A stretch of DNA of 64,000 bases from assembly GCA_024683035.1 (NCBI GenBank), contig JAIKYQ010000065.1, forward strand, positions 55,997-119,996, read 5' to 3'. How positions within the stretch are numbered: the stretch's first letter is position 1; each line of letters begins with the position of its first letter. This DNA is from Eubacterium sp. (GTDB lineage: Bacteria; Bacillota; Clostridia; Lachnospirales; Lachnospiraceae). The position numbers and the translations under genes are program-made. Below, piece after piece: positions 32,290 through 41,597 of this stretch. Under the pieces are notes generated by a model. That model saw nothing but the letters and a program-made list of their open reading frames with translations. It was not told the DNA's origin and did not search any database.

Positions 32290-33537
32290 TCAGGCCCTCA
32301 CCTGTCCGTTCCCGTAAATCACAAACTTGGTCGTTGTCAGGGCATGCAGTCCCATCGGACCGCGGGCATGGAGTTTCTGGGTGCTGATCCCGATCTCTGC
32401 GCCAAAGCCGAATTCAAACCCGTCCGTAAACCGTGTAGATGCATTTACATAGACTGCAGCTGCGTCGATCTCCTGCAGAAACTGCTGGGCATGGGCATAA
32501 TCGTTGGTTATGATCGCTTCGGAATGGCCTGTATTGTACCGGTTGATATGCGCGATCGCTTCCTCCAGTGAATCCACGGTGCGCACAGAAAGAATGCGGT
32601 CCAGATATTCACATCCCCAGTCCTCTTCCGCTGCGGGAATGCTGCCGGGCATATAGGACAGGGATATCTCATCACAACGTAATTCCACCATTTTTTTCTG
32701 CAGCTCCGGAACCAGGGCAGCTGCCAGCGCGGGCAGGATCCGGCGGTGTACGACCAGCGATTCACAGGCATTGCATACGCCCAGACGCTGGGTTTTCGCA
32801 TTGAGGATAATGCGTACTGCCATATCGATATCGGCAGATTCATCCACATAGATATGGCAGTTCCCCGTTCCTGTCTCGATCACCGGTATGGAGCTGTTTT
32901 CTTTTACACTGCGGATCAGACCAGCCCCGCCCCGTGGGATCAGGAGATCCACATAGTTGTCCAGATGCATGAATGCACGGGTCGTTTCCCGGTCTGTCGC
33001 TTCGATCAGCTGTATCGCATCGGCGGGAAGGCCGTCGGAATCCAGGCTGTCCCGCAGGCAGCGGACGATCGCCGCATTGGAACAGATCGCGTCGCTGCCG
33101 CCTTTCAGAATAACCGCATTACCCGTATAAAAAGTAAGCGCAAAGGCATCTGCTGTCACATTGGGCCTGGCTTCGTATATGATCCCGATCACGCCGATCG
33201 GTACGCGGCAGCTTCCGATCAGCAGGCCGTTGGGACGCCGTTTCATTTCACTGATCTCTCCGATCGGATCATCCAGCGAAGCAACCTGTTCCATACCGAC
33301 CGCCATGGCATCAATTCTGGCTTCTGTAAGCAGCAGACGATCCTGCAGGGATTCCGGCATGCCGGAAGCAGCGGCAGCGGCCATATCTTTCCGGTTTTCC
33401 TCCAGAATATCCTCTGCATGAACACGTAAGGCAGCTGCCGCATGCAGCAGGCCGGTCTGTTTCTGTTCACCGGTCAGTTTCTTCAGCAGCTTCTCCGCTT
33501 CGACGGCATGTTTACCCAGTTCTTCAAGCGTCATCAT
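32290..33537 (-). CDS. proA: Glutamate-5-semialdehyde dehydrogenase (ProA)
   Basis: A 415-residue aldehyde-dehydrogenase-fold enzyme that reduces glutamyl-5-phosphate with NADPH in proline synthesis. The catalytic cysteine is in RLGVCNACESLV, and the LIPRGGAGLI and GFGAEIGISTQKLHARGPMGL segments are typical. ATG at 33537 has GGAG 8 bases upstream. proB precedes it by 5 bases. Confidence 0.97.
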   Translation of the reverse strand: MMTLEELGKHAVEAEKLLKKLTGEQKQTGLLHAAAALRVHAEDILEENRKDMAAAAASGMPESLQDRLLLTEARIDAMAVGMEQVASLDDPIGEISEMKRRPNGLLIGSCRVPIGVIGIIYEARPNVTADAFALTFYTGNAVILKGGSDAICSNAAIVRCLRDSLDSDGLPADAIQLIEATDRETTRAFMHLDNYVDLLIPRGGAGLIRSVKENSSIPVIETGTGNCHIYVDESADIDMAVRIILNAKTQRLGVCNACESLVVHRRILPALAAALVPELQKKMVELRCDEISLSYMPGSIPAAEEDWGCEYLDRILSVRTVDSLEEAIAHINRYNTGHSEAIITNDYAHAQQFLQEIDAAAVYVNASTRFTDGFEFGFGAEIGISTQKLHARGPMGLHALTTTKFVIYGNGQVRA

Positions 33538-33542
33538 TTTTC

Positions 33543-34424
33543 TTACTCCATTTGTTCCATGTAGTTTAACAGATAGAACTCATCCTTTTTATCCGGAAGA
33601 AACAGCGTACCGACCGGTTCTCCCTTCATGATGCGGTGCAGAATATGAAAATCCTCACCGCTGGCGATCAGCATATGAACACCGGCCATCGAAGCAACCT
33701 GTGCGGCAGACAGCTTCGTAGCCATACCGCCGGAACCCACATTGCTGCCCGTTGACTTTTTTCCCATATGCATGACCGCATCATCCAGCGTTTCCACCGT
33801 TTCGATAAACTGTGCGTCCGGATTCGAATGCGGATCATCGGTATACAGCCCGTCAATATCCGAAAGCAGGATCAGCAGATCGGCATGGATCAGGGCGGCA
33901 ACAACCGCAGAAAGATGATCGTTGTCACCGAAAACGGAAAACAGATCCAGTTCATAGGTGGCAATCGTATCGTTTTCGTTGACTACCGGAATAACGCCGC
34001 GCGAAAGCAGCTCGCTGAATGTGTTGCGTGTGTTGAACCGATTCAGATTGTCCAGCATCGTATTCTTCGTCATCAGGATCTGACTGCAGATCTGATTGTA
34101 TTCTGAAAAAATCTTCTGATAAAGCATCATGAGCCGTGCCTGTCCGACAGAAGCACAGGCCTGCTTCTCCACCAGAGAATCACTGCGGCTGATCCCCAGT
34201 GCTTCTCTGCCGGCCATGACGGCACCGGATGAAACGAGTACGATCTCCTTTCCCTGATTATGCAGATCGGCTATTTCACGCACCAGGATCTCCAGCTTGA
34301 CAAGGTCCAGCTTTCCCGTTTCTTTATGCTGGATCGAAGACGAACCGATCTTGATCACGATCCGTTTGCTCTCTTTTACAACATGCCGCCATGTCTGTCT
34401 GTTACTGTTTTCATTCATATGCAT
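33543..34424 (-). CDS. proB: Glutamate 5-kinase (ProB), short form without PUA domain
   Basis: A 293-residue amino-acid kinase. The IVIKIGSSSI strand-loop (about 21-30), LVSSGAVMAG, VNENDTIAT and SDIDGLYTDDP (about 193-203) are all in place. The protein ends after the kinase domain, so the C-terminal PUA domain of E. coli ProB (367 residues) is missing, as in many clostridia. It makes glutamyl-5-phosphate, the feedback-controlled first step of proline synthesis. ybeY ends 16 bases upstream. Confidence 0.96.
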   Translation of the reverse strand: MHMNENSNRQTWRHVVKESKRIVIKIGSSSIQHKETGKLDLVKLEILVREIADLHNQGKEIVLVSSGAVMAGREALGISRSDSLVEKQACASVGQARLMMLYQKIFSEYNQICSQILMTKNTMLDNLNRFNTRNTFSELLSRGVIPVVNENDTIATYELDLFSVFGDNDHLSAVVAALIHADLLILLSDIDGLYTDDPHSNPDAQFIETVETLDDAVMHMGKKSTGSNVGSGGMATKLSAAQVASMAGVHMLIASGEDFHILHRIMKGEPVGTLFLPDKKDEFYLLNYMEQME

Positions 34425-34440
34425 GTTGCATTATCCCCCT

Positions 34441-34950
34441 TCATGATAAAACTGCTTCGCGTGTGATCCCGAGATCCTGCAGTACACTCTCCTGTATCTC
34501 TTCCATTACAGATGCTTCTTCCGGTGTCATATGATCGTAACCGAGAAGATGCAGCATGCTGTGTGCAGTCAGGAAGGCAATTTCACGCTGCAGACTGTGT
34601 CCGTATTCTTCTGCCTGTTCCGCAGCTCGTCTGACATTGATCAGAATATCACCCAGACATAATTCCCCGCTGTCCGGATCAAAACAGGAGGCGGCTTCTT
34701 CGGCAAAGCCAAAATCCGCCGGCTCCGGAAAAGACACCAGTGGGAAAGACAATACATCCGTAACCGCATCTGTCTGCCGGTACTCTCTGTTGTACTGCCG
34801 GATCACGTCGTCATCCACGAAATGCAGTGAGATCTGCGCTTCATACGGACAGTTTTCTCTGTGCAGGATTGCCTGTACGACCGGCGTAAGTATGCTTTCA
34901 GGCTGAAACGGCAGTTTTTCGTCTGTATCCGAAACAATTTCCAGTGTCAT
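34441..34950 (-). CDS. ybeY: Endoribonuclease YbeY
   Basis: A 169-residue metalloprotein. The zinc motif HSMLHLLGYDH gives the three histidines, followed by MTPEE, and TDVLSFPL is the other conserved block. It acts in 16S rRNA 3' maturation and ribosome quality control. The ATG overlaps the phoH stop as ATGA, the normal phoH-ybeY pairing. Confidence 0.97.
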   Translation of the reverse strand: MTLEIVSDTDEKLPFQPESILTPVVQAILHRENCPYEAQISLHFVDDDVIRQYNREYRQTDAVTDVLSFPLVSFPEPADFGFAEEAASCFDPDSGELCLGDILINVRRAAEQAEEYGHSLQREIAFLTAHSMLHLLGYDHMTPEEASVMEEIQESVLQDLGITREAVLS

Positions 34951-35975
34951 CCTTCTCTCCTCCGTCTGCGTACGGATGACCGGTAGCCGTCCTGCTTTCC
35001 CGCCGCAGGCTTTCCTGTGTTCTTTTCGTATTTTTCGTAAGCTTCTACGATTTTCTGTACAAGAGGATGCCGCACAACATCCAGACTCGTCAGCTCGCAG
35101 AAAGCGACTCCTTCTACTTTTTTCAGGACCCGCACGGCAATATCCAGCCCGGAGGTGACTCCCTGCGCCAGATCCTTCTGCGTCATGTCTCCCGTTACGA
35201 TCACTTTCGATCCGAATCCGATCCTGGTCAGAAACATTTTCATTTGGGAGGGCGTCGTATTCTGGGCCTCATCCAGAATAATATAGGCGTTATCCAGCGT
35301 TCTGCCGCGCATATAGGCCAGCGGTGCCACTTCGATCAGTCCTTTTTCCAGGTTTTTCTGAAAAGACTCCGCACCCATGATCTGATACAGCGCATCGTAC
35401 AGCGGTCTCAGATACGGATCGATCTTGCTTTGCAAATCTCCGGGCAGAAATCCCAGTTTCTCTCCGGCTTCTATGGCAGGCCGTGTCAGAATGATCCGGC
35501 CGACCTCCTCTTTCCGGAAAGCAGTAATGGCCATGGCCATGGCAAGATATGTTTTTCCGGTTCCGGCAGGACCCAGGCCGAAGGTGATCATATGATCCCG
35601 GATCGCATCTACATATTGTTTCTGTCCCTGCGTTTTGGGTTTGACAGGCCTGCCGTTGATGGTATGACAGATACAGTCTTCATCCAATGCTACCAGGGAT
35701 CCGCCTTCCGGACGGCCGGCTGTGGCACAGAGATAATTGATCTCCTGCTCCGTGATGTCATGTCCTCTCTGCGAGAATGCCAGTAGTTCATCCAGACATT
35801 GTACCGCTCTGTCCACGTCTTTCTCTGTTCCGGAAACATGCAGGGCTCCGTCGCGGGAAACAAGAGAAACAGCAAAAACCTGTTCCAGTTTTTTCATATG
35901 GGCATCCAGATAGCCGAAAATGTTTTTCTCATGCTCGGCCGGCATCTCCATTCTGACTTCTTTTATTTCCGACAC
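34947..35975 (-). CDS. PhoH-family ATPase (PhoH/YbeZ)
   Basis: The protein is 342 residues. An N-terminal KH-like region (about 10-95) is followed by the ATPase domain with Walker A GPAGTGKT (about 140-147), an LTRPAIEAGEKLGFLPGDL block and Walker B IILDEAQNT. Works with YbeY in RNA metabolism in most bacteria. The basic Arg-rich tail (SSVRRRRREG) could contact RNA. The start appears to be GTG at 35975, with GGAAG upstream. Confidence 0.94.
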   Translation of the reverse strand: MSEIKEVRMEMPAEHEKNIFGYLDAHMKKLEQVFAVSLVSRDGALHVSGTEKDVDRAVQCLDELLAFSQRGHDITEQEINYLCATAGRPEGGSLVALDEDCICHTINGRPVKPKTQGQKQYVDAIRDHMITFGLGPAGTGKTYLAMAMAITAFRKEEVGRIILTRPAIEAGEKLGFLPGDLQSKIDPYLRPLYDALYQIMGAESFQKNLEKGLIEVAPLAYMRGRTLDNAYIILDEAQNTTPSQMKMFLTRIGFGSKVIVTGDMTQKDLAQGVTSGLDIAVRVLKKVEGVAFCELTSLDVVRHPLVQKIVEAYEKYEKNTGKPAAGKQDGYRSSVRRRRREG

Positions 35976-35993
35976 CCTTACTTCCTTTCCGTA

Positions 35994-36476
35994 TTATTTA
36001 TGATATGGCTCATTCCGGCTGATCCGGAAGGCCCTGTATAGCTGTTCGAGCAGGATCAGACGCATCAGCTGATGCGGGAATGTCAGTGCAGAAAAACTGA
36101 TTTTTTCATCAGCCCTTTGCAGAACGGCTCGGGACAGACCGATCGATCCCCCGATCACGAAGACAAGATGGCTGTTTCCTTTCACCGCCAGATCATCCAG
36201 ATGCTGTGAAAAAGCGACGGAATCCGGCATCCTGCCGTCTATGGCCAGCGCGATCACATAGGCATCCTGTGGTATCCGCTTAAGCAGACGCTCGCCTTCT
36301 GTCGTCCGGATCTGTTCTTCCAGCAGGGGAGAGGAGCCATCCGGCGTCTTCTCATCCTGCACGACAGCCCACTGTATATGACAATACGCGCGCAGCCTCT
36401 TTTCGTACTCGCGGATCCCTTCCAGCAGATACGTTTCTTTGATTTTTCCAGCACAGGCTATGGTTATTTTCAGCAT
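35994..36476 (-). CDS. rlmH: 23S rRNA pseudouridine1915 N3-methyltransferase (RlmH)
   Basis: A 160-residue SPOUT methyltransferase. The SAM-binding knot is marked by FVIGGSIGLS (about 105-114) and the C-terminal MRLILLEQLYRAFRISRNEPYHK is nearly invariant in the family. It methylates pseudouridine 1915 in helix 69, the same helix modified by RluD. Length is exact. It precedes phoH by 18 bases. Confidence 0.97.
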   Translation of the reverse strand: MLKITIACAGKIKETYLLEGIREYEKRLRAYCHIQWAVVQDEKTPDGSSPLLEEQIRTTEGERLLKRIPQDAYVIALAIDGRMPDSVAFSQHLDDLAVKGNSHLVFVIGGSIGLSRAVLQRADEKISFSALTFPHQLMRLILLEQLYRAFRISRNEPYHK

Positions 36477-36494
36477 AACCGGTTCCGTTCCCCG

Positions 36495-38072
36495 TTATGC
36501 CGGCACATCGGCAGGTGCCGGGGCAGCTCCGCCGTCTCCGCCGGATGGTGCCGGTGCCTCTCCGCCTCCGGCTCCGCCGTCTCCGCCGGATGGTGCCGGT
36601 ACTTCTCCGCCTGAAGCGTCTCCTCCGTCGGACGGGACAGGCGTATCTCCGCCGTCCGTACCGTCTCCACCGCCCGATCCGTCCTCTCCTCCTCCGGATG
36701 CCGGATCCGGTGCCGGAGTGGGTTCTGCCGAGGGATCTGCGCCATCCGGTGTGTCCGGCTGTGCAGACGGATCATCGGGAGATACGGGCGTCTGCCCGCC
36801 GTCTCCGCCTTCCGCGTCCGGAGTCGGGGTAGCGGTCGGCACTGCCGGTCCCGGATAGTAATACGTTTTTGGCTTAGGCACCGGTGTAGGCGTCAGCACG
36901 CGCACGTCATAGATATAGGTAGCCGACGCAACCATACCCAGTTTTCCGTTTTCTGCCTCCAGGACCGCATAAAAGATATGCTCACCTTCCTGCATATCCA
37001 GCGGCTTGTCATAAACCGGGCTCTCCTCTGTCGGCTTTTTATCGAAAGAATAATGACAGATATAACCATCCGGATACTTTAAGGTGATCTTCCTGGTTTT
37101 TTCTCTTTCTGTATCGGTTATTTTCCCGTCAGAATCTGCTTTTCTTGTGATACTGTAGGTGCCGGATTCCGGCAGGATCTCCGGCGGCGGCGGCGCGTCG
37201 TACTGGATCTGATAGATCCCGGCCGTAACAGGGCTCGGAAATCCTTCATTCGTGATCAGCAGGGTTTTCACCGTCGTAATGCCTTCCGTTAACAAAAACG
37301 GTCCTTCATATACCTGCGAAGAATTGGTCGGGTCGGATCCGTCCAGTGTATAGTAGATCGTCCCTTCCACCTCAGAGGTAAAGGATATCTCCTGATCCGT
37401 ATTATAGACACCCTCTTCCGGGAAAAGGACAGGACCTTCCGGAAGGAAGCGGGCATAACGTTCCAGGACACGCGGCAGCGTACAGCTCATCAGGATCGTC
37501 TGGATATCTTCCGTACGGTTTTCCTCCAGATACTGGTCTAAAAGAAGGAAATAGCTTTCTTCTTCCTCCGGCCACAGTTCCATGATATGATACAGCAGGT
37601 TTTCAGCATCCTGTTTCTTATGCTGCGCCTGAAGTATCTTCACTTCCAGAAACAGAGCGTCATGGTCATCCGGTTTCTGTGCCAGGGCACGGCGGATCAT
37701 ATCGCTTGCGCCATTCGCATCTCCGCTTTCCAGAAGTGTTTCGGCCTGTGTGTACTGATACGAAAAAGAATTATGCTCTCTCTGCACCCCCATTGCGTAG
37801 GAAACAATAAACCAGGCCGCAACAGCCGCCGCCGCAAGACAAATGACCAGAATGATATGATTTCTCCGCTGGCGGATCCTTTTCTGGATCATCTCGGCCC
37901 GTTCACGGGCTTCCTGTCTGGCTTTCTCTTCTTCTTCAATCCGTTTATGCAACTCCTGCAGCTGGATCTCGGCGGTCACAAAATCCGGCACGATCTGTAC
38001 TTCCTGACCGCAAACCGGGCAAAAGACCTCCTGATCCGAAAACTGCGCGCCGCAATTCGGGCAACTTCTCAT
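36495..38072 (-). CDS. Zinc-ribbon, TPR and chitobiase-like repeat membrane protein with a Gly/Pro/Asp tail
   Basis: The protein is 525 residues, of unknown function. Residues 1-25 form a CPNCG...CPVCG zinc ribbon. A short charged coiled coil (about 35-68) precedes one transmembrane helix (about 71-94). Outside lie TPR-like helices (about 100-200) and a chitobiase/beta-hexosaminidase C-terminal-like beta domain (about 215-280, with YYTLDGSDPT); a partial second copy follows. The last 110 residues are low-complexity Gly/Pro/Ala/Asp with a 15-residue repeat. The tail may span the cell wall. It starts directly after the ftsK stop codon, so it is coupled to the chromosome-translocase gene, although no functional link is known. 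Confidence 0.8.
   Translation of the reverse strand: MRSCPNCGAQFSDQEVFCPVCGQEVQIVPDFVTAEIQLQELHKRIEEEEKARQEARERAEMIQKRIRQRRNHIILVICLAAAAVAAWFIVSYAMGVQREHNSFSYQYTQAETLLESGDANGASDMIRRALAQKPDDHDALFLEVKILQAQHKKQDAENLLYHIMELWPEEEESYFLLLDQYLEENRTEDIQTILMSCTLPRVLERYARFLPEGPVLFPEEGVYNTDQEISFTSEVEGTIYYTLDGSDPTNSSQVYEGPFLLTEGITTVKTLLITNEGFPSPVTAGIYQIQYDAPPPPEILPESGTYSITRKADSDGKITDTEREKTRKITLKYPDGYICHYSFDKKPTEESPVYDKPLDMQEGEHIFYAVLEAENGKLGMVASATYIYDVRVLTPTPVPKPKTYYYPGPAVPTATPTPDAEGGDGGQTPVSPDDPSAQPDTPDGADPSAEPTPAPDPASGGGEDGSGGGDGTDGGDTPVPSDGGDASGGEVPAPSGGDGGAGGGEAPAPSGGDGGAAPAPADVPA
36526..36615. repeat. Two tandem 45-bp coding repeats
   Basis: Units 36526-36570 and 36571-36615 are nearly identical (GCTCCGCCGTCTCCG...), encoding a 15-residue Gly/Asp/Ala/Pro repeat at the C-terminus of the zinc-ribbon protein. 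Such a GC-rich in-frame repeat is likely to vary in copy number between strains. Confidence 0.8.
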
Positions 38073-40667
38073 TCAATTCTCCTCCAGGTAGTTTTCAAAT
38101 TGTTCCATGCTCATAAGCACTTTCCTGGGTTTGGTACCTTCTTCTTCTCCGACAACACCGGCATCACATAATTGATCCATGATCCGGGCGGCACGGTTAA
38201 AACCGATCCGGAATGCCCTCTGCAGCATTCCGATCGATGCTTTGTCTTTTTCGATGATCAGCTTTCCGGCATCGGCAAAATACTCATCCTGCCCTCCGGG
38301 ATCCGCAATTCCGGAGACACTCTCCGAAACGGAAGACTGATCTATTTTTTTCTGGATCTCTTCGTCGTAATTTCCGTTCTTATGATGCTGCAGCAGGAAA
38401 TGTACGACCTGAAGGATCTCATCATCCGAAACAAAAGCTCCCTGCACACGGACAGGCTTCTGGTATCCCTGCGGATAGAAAAGCATATCGCCGTGTCCCA
38501 GCAGTTTTTCTGCGCCGTTCATATCCAGAATGGTACGGGAATCCACACCGGACGTGACAGACAGGGCAATGCGCGACGGCATATTCGCCTTGATCAGTCC
38601 TGTGATCACGTTGACGGAAGGCCGCTGCGTGGCAATGATCAGATGGATCCCTGCCGCACGGGCAAGCTGTGCAAGACGGCAGATGGAATCCTCTACCTCG
38701 TTCTGTGCGACCATCATCAGATCGGCCAGCTCGTCGACAATAATGATCAGGCGCGGCATTCTGGCAGGCCGTGTACCCTCTTCCGGTTCCGGCATCGAAT
38801 CCACACGGGAATTGTAACCGGCCAGATCCCGCACGCCCAGCTCGGCAAATTTCTGATACCGTTCCGTCATTTCGGAAACGGCCCAGTTCAGCGCACCGGC
38901 CGCTTTTTTCGGATCTGTGACCACCGGTATAAACAGATGCGGAATACCGTTATATACAGAAAGCTCTACCACTTTCGGATCGATCATGATGAATTTTACT
39001 TCTTCCGGAGAAGATTTGTACAGGATACTCATGATCAGTGTATTAATGCATACTGATTTACCGGATCCCGTAGCACCGGCGATCAGCAGATGCGGCATCT
39101 TACCGATATCTGTGACGACTGACTGTCCGGCAATGTCTTTCCCAACAGCAAAAGCCAGAGGGGATTTATGCCGCCGGAAAGCCTGGGATTCCAGCAATTC
39201 CCGCAGCAATACCGCTGTATTTGTCTTATTGGGCACCTCGATCCCGATGGCAGATTTGCCCGGGATCGGCGCTTCTATACGAATATCCGCGGCAGCCAGG
39301 TTCAGTTTAATATCATCGGCAAGACTCAGGATCTTACTGACCTTGACACCCTGCTGCGGCGTCAGTTCATATCTGGTCACAGTCGGGCCGCAGCTGATGT
39401 GGTTGATGGTTACTTCCACACCGAAATCATGCAGCGTCTTCTGCAGTTTTGCTGCCGTGTTTTTCAGATGCGTATTCGAATCGCCGCTTTGCCCTCCTGC
39501 CGGAGACTTCAGCAGTGAAAGAGGCGGATAAACATAGGAATCCTCCCCTTTCCCCTTATCCTTGGGGATATCCGGCATGACAATACCGCCGGCAGACGGC
39601 TTACGTTTTCTGGCCGGCGAAACCTCTTTGGATTCCGGTGCACGGGTAGGCTCCGGAAAATCGGTGCTGCCGGAAGCTTTTTTGCTGTCCGTCCTGTTTT
39701 TTGCCGGAGTTTTCGCGCGTTCCACAAATGTAAAGTTTTCCGTCTGATTCACCGGTACCGACGTATTGACGATGATATCATCCGAAATCGGATAGGCTGT
39801 ATTTTCAGCCGGCTTCTCCTGCTCAACAGAACGAAGTCTCCTGGACTCTTCCCGCAGCCGAGCCTCTTCCTTCAGATTCTGCGGAACGACCATGTGTGAA
39901 ATATGACCGGTCCTGGCACGGACCGCAGCCACATTGGCATCCCGTTCTGCCTGCACGGCCTTCTGTCTTTCTTTGATGGCTCTTGCCGTATCTTTCTGCT
40001 GTTTTCTCTGCTGCTTTCGCTGCCGTGAATTGTCAGCCCGGCGCTGTCTCTGCATGCGGGCAGTGCCATAGGCTTTCTCACTCTTCCTTCGCAGAACAGA
40101 GAGCAGCGGTTTCTGTGTAAGCAGGATGGAAAAGATCACCAGCGCGATCAGCACGATCACATAAGCCCCGATCGTTCCCAAAGCCGATCCGAATAACTGC
40201 ACGATCATTCCGCCTGTTACGCCGCCGCCTGCGTGCACAGCGGCACTTTCGCGGTAAATGCGGCCGGCCGTCATGTCTGCCTCATATCCATATTGGATCA
40301 GCTGGAAAAAGGCGCAGACAAATACATAAATACCGGACAGGCCGCATACACGCTGTGCGGACTGCGAACCCTTTCCGTTGTTGGCCAGAAGAAACAGATC
40401 CAGATAAACAAACAGGAACGGAAAGGCATAGGCCGGCATACCGAACACACCAAATAAAGCTCCGGATATAACGCGTCCCACAACACCACAGAGTCCGAGA
40501 AGACTCAAAAATAACAGCAATGCCACTGCCAGGACGATCAGTATGTGAATATCCCGGTTCAGAGGCAGATCCTGTTTATTATGGGAAGCGCGCACAGTCT
40601 TCTGAGGCTTCCGGTTTCCGGTCTTTTTTGTTCCGGCTGTCTTTTTTTTATTTCCGGTCGATGCCAC
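38073..40667 (-). CDS. ftsK: DNA translocase FtsK/SpoIIIE
   Basis: The protein is 864 residues. Four to five N-terminal membrane helices (about 45-185) are followed by a basic, coiled linker (about 195-300) and a Ser/Pro-rich stretch. The RecA-like motor has Walker A GATGSGKS and Walker B LIIIVDELADLM. The C-terminal gamma winged helix (about 795-860) ends near RAARIMDQL and would read oriented DNA sequences. It pumps chromosomal DNA through the septum and can activate Xer recombination, which is of interest given the XerS-like gene in this window. The start appears to be GTG (40667). Confidence 0.96.
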   Translation of the reverse strand: MASTGNKKKTAGTKKTGNRKPQKTVRASHNKQDLPLNRDIHILIVLAVALLLFLSLLGLCGVVGRVISGALFGVFGMPAYAFPFLFVYLDLFLLANNGKGSQSAQRVCGLSGIYVFVCAFFQLIQYGYEADMTAGRIYRESAAVHAGGGVTGGMIVQLFGSALGTIGAYVIVLIALVIFSILLTQKPLLSVLRRKSEKAYGTARMQRQRRADNSRQRKQQRKQQKDTARAIKERQKAVQAERDANVAAVRARTGHISHMVVPQNLKEEARLREESRRLRSVEQEKPAENTAYPISDDIIVNTSVPVNQTENFTFVERAKTPAKNRTDSKKASGSTDFPEPTRAPESKEVSPARKRKPSAGGIVMPDIPKDKGKGEDSYVYPPLSLLKSPAGGQSGDSNTHLKNTAAKLQKTLHDFGVEVTINHISCGPTVTRYELTPQQGVKVSKILSLADDIKLNLAAADIRIEAPIPGKSAIGIEVPNKTNTAVLLRELLESQAFRRHKSPLAFAVGKDIAGQSVVTDIGKMPHLLIAGATGSGKSVCINTLIMSILYKSSPEEVKFIMIDPKVVELSVYNGIPHLFIPVVTDPKKAAGALNWAVSEMTERYQKFAELGVRDLAGYNSRVDSMPEPEEGTRPARMPRLIIIVDELADLMMVAQNEVEDSICRLAQLARAAGIHLIIATQRPSVNVITGLIKANMPSRIALSVTSGVDSRTILDMNGAEKLLGHGDMLFYPQGYQKPVRVQGAFVSDDEILQVVHFLLQHHKNGNYDEEIQKKIDQSSVSESVSGIADPGGQDEYFADAGKLIIEKDKASIGMLQRAFRIGFNRAARIMDQLCDAGVVGEEEGTKPRKVLMSMEQFENYLEEN

Positions 40668-40688
40668 TATAAGAAAACCTCGGTGTTT

Positions 40689-41561
40689 TCATCGAAAATA
40701 CAAAACAATACAGAGTATGCCGATCACCGCTGTATAAACAGAAAACAGGCGGCTGGCTTTTCTGGATAATATACGTTTTACCAGCTGCAGCATCGCCGTG
40801 GATACAAAAGCCGATACGACAATGCCGATGATACAGGCACCTATCTGCGGCGGAATCTCTGCCTGCGCCTGCACAGAAGGCAGGATCCCGATCATGCCGC
40901 CCAGGATGGCGGGAATGGCCAAAAGGAACGAGAATCGTACCATAAAAGGACGTTCCAGTCCGGATAAACAGGATGCCGACATGGCCATGCCCAGCCTGGA
41001 AATACCGGGAAGCGACGCCGCACCCTGCAGTGCTCCTGCCAGCAGCGCATCACGAAAGCCGCATCTCATGGGATTTCGCTTCACTTCCGGCGTAAACGAC
41101 GAGATAAACAGCAGCAAAGCCGTTACAAAAAAACCCATCGCCGTGATCAGAAGATTGGAGGCTCCCAGAAAGGAAAAATTACGCATGAACAAAGATACTA
41201 CGGCTTCTACAGCAGCCGCAGTTACGAGCAGGGCAGCCAGACGGCGGTAATTGCCGTGCAGAAGTGCACGATACGTCCCCTTTTTCCTCATAAAGGTAAT
41301 ACGGTTGAACGTGACAAGATTTCTGGCCAGATCCCGCAGGATCAGCAGGCAGGCCCGCAGGAGTTTCCGAAGATCTCCGGCAAAGGTCCATACAACCGCC
41401 ACCAGTGTTCCGATATGCAGATATACCATAAAAGACAGACTGCTGGCTGTGCTCTCTCCAAGCAGACGTCCGAACAACGCTATATGACCGGAACTGCTGA
41501 CCGGCAGAACGCACGTGACCCCCTGTATCACTCCCAGCAGCGCCGCCTTCCAAACAGGCAT
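40689..41561 (-). CDS. UppP/BacA-family undecaprenyl-diphosphate phosphatase homologue, divergent
   Basis: A 290-residue protein with about eight membrane helices. The PVSSSGH block (about 20-26) and PGISRLG block identify the UppP family. However the (E/Q)xxxE motif just before PVSS, which carries two catalytic glutamates in E. coli UppP, reads Q13-x3-C17. The second glutamate is replaced by cysteine, and the residue after the catalytic Arg is Leu instead of Ser. A basic insertion near residues 85-105 is also unusual. It may be an altered or inactive phosphatase, or act on another isoprenoid phosphate. GGGGGGA precedes the ATG. Confidence 0.82.
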   Translation of the reverse strand: MPVWKAALLGVIQGVTCVLPVSSSGHIALFGRLLGESTASSLSFMVYLHIGTLVAVVWTFAGDLRKLLRACLLILRDLARNLVTFNRITFMRKKGTYRALLHGNYRRLAALLVTAAAVEAVVSLFMRNFSFLGASNLLITAMGFFVTALLLFISSFTPEVKRNPMRCGFRDALLAGALQGAASLPGISRLGMAMSASCLSGLERPFMVRFSFLLAIPAILGGMIGILPSVQAQAEIPPQIGACIIGIVVSAFVSTAMLQLVKRILSRKASRLFSVYTAVIGILCIVLYFR

Positions 41562-41597
41562 ACTTAATCCCCCCGGCTTTACTCCCCTTCCGCCGCT

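Noticed and set aside
36497-36832. Arg/Pro-rich plus-strand frame at the end of the zinc-ribbon gene
   Set aside because: It is the complement of the GC-rich repeat tail and has no start signals.
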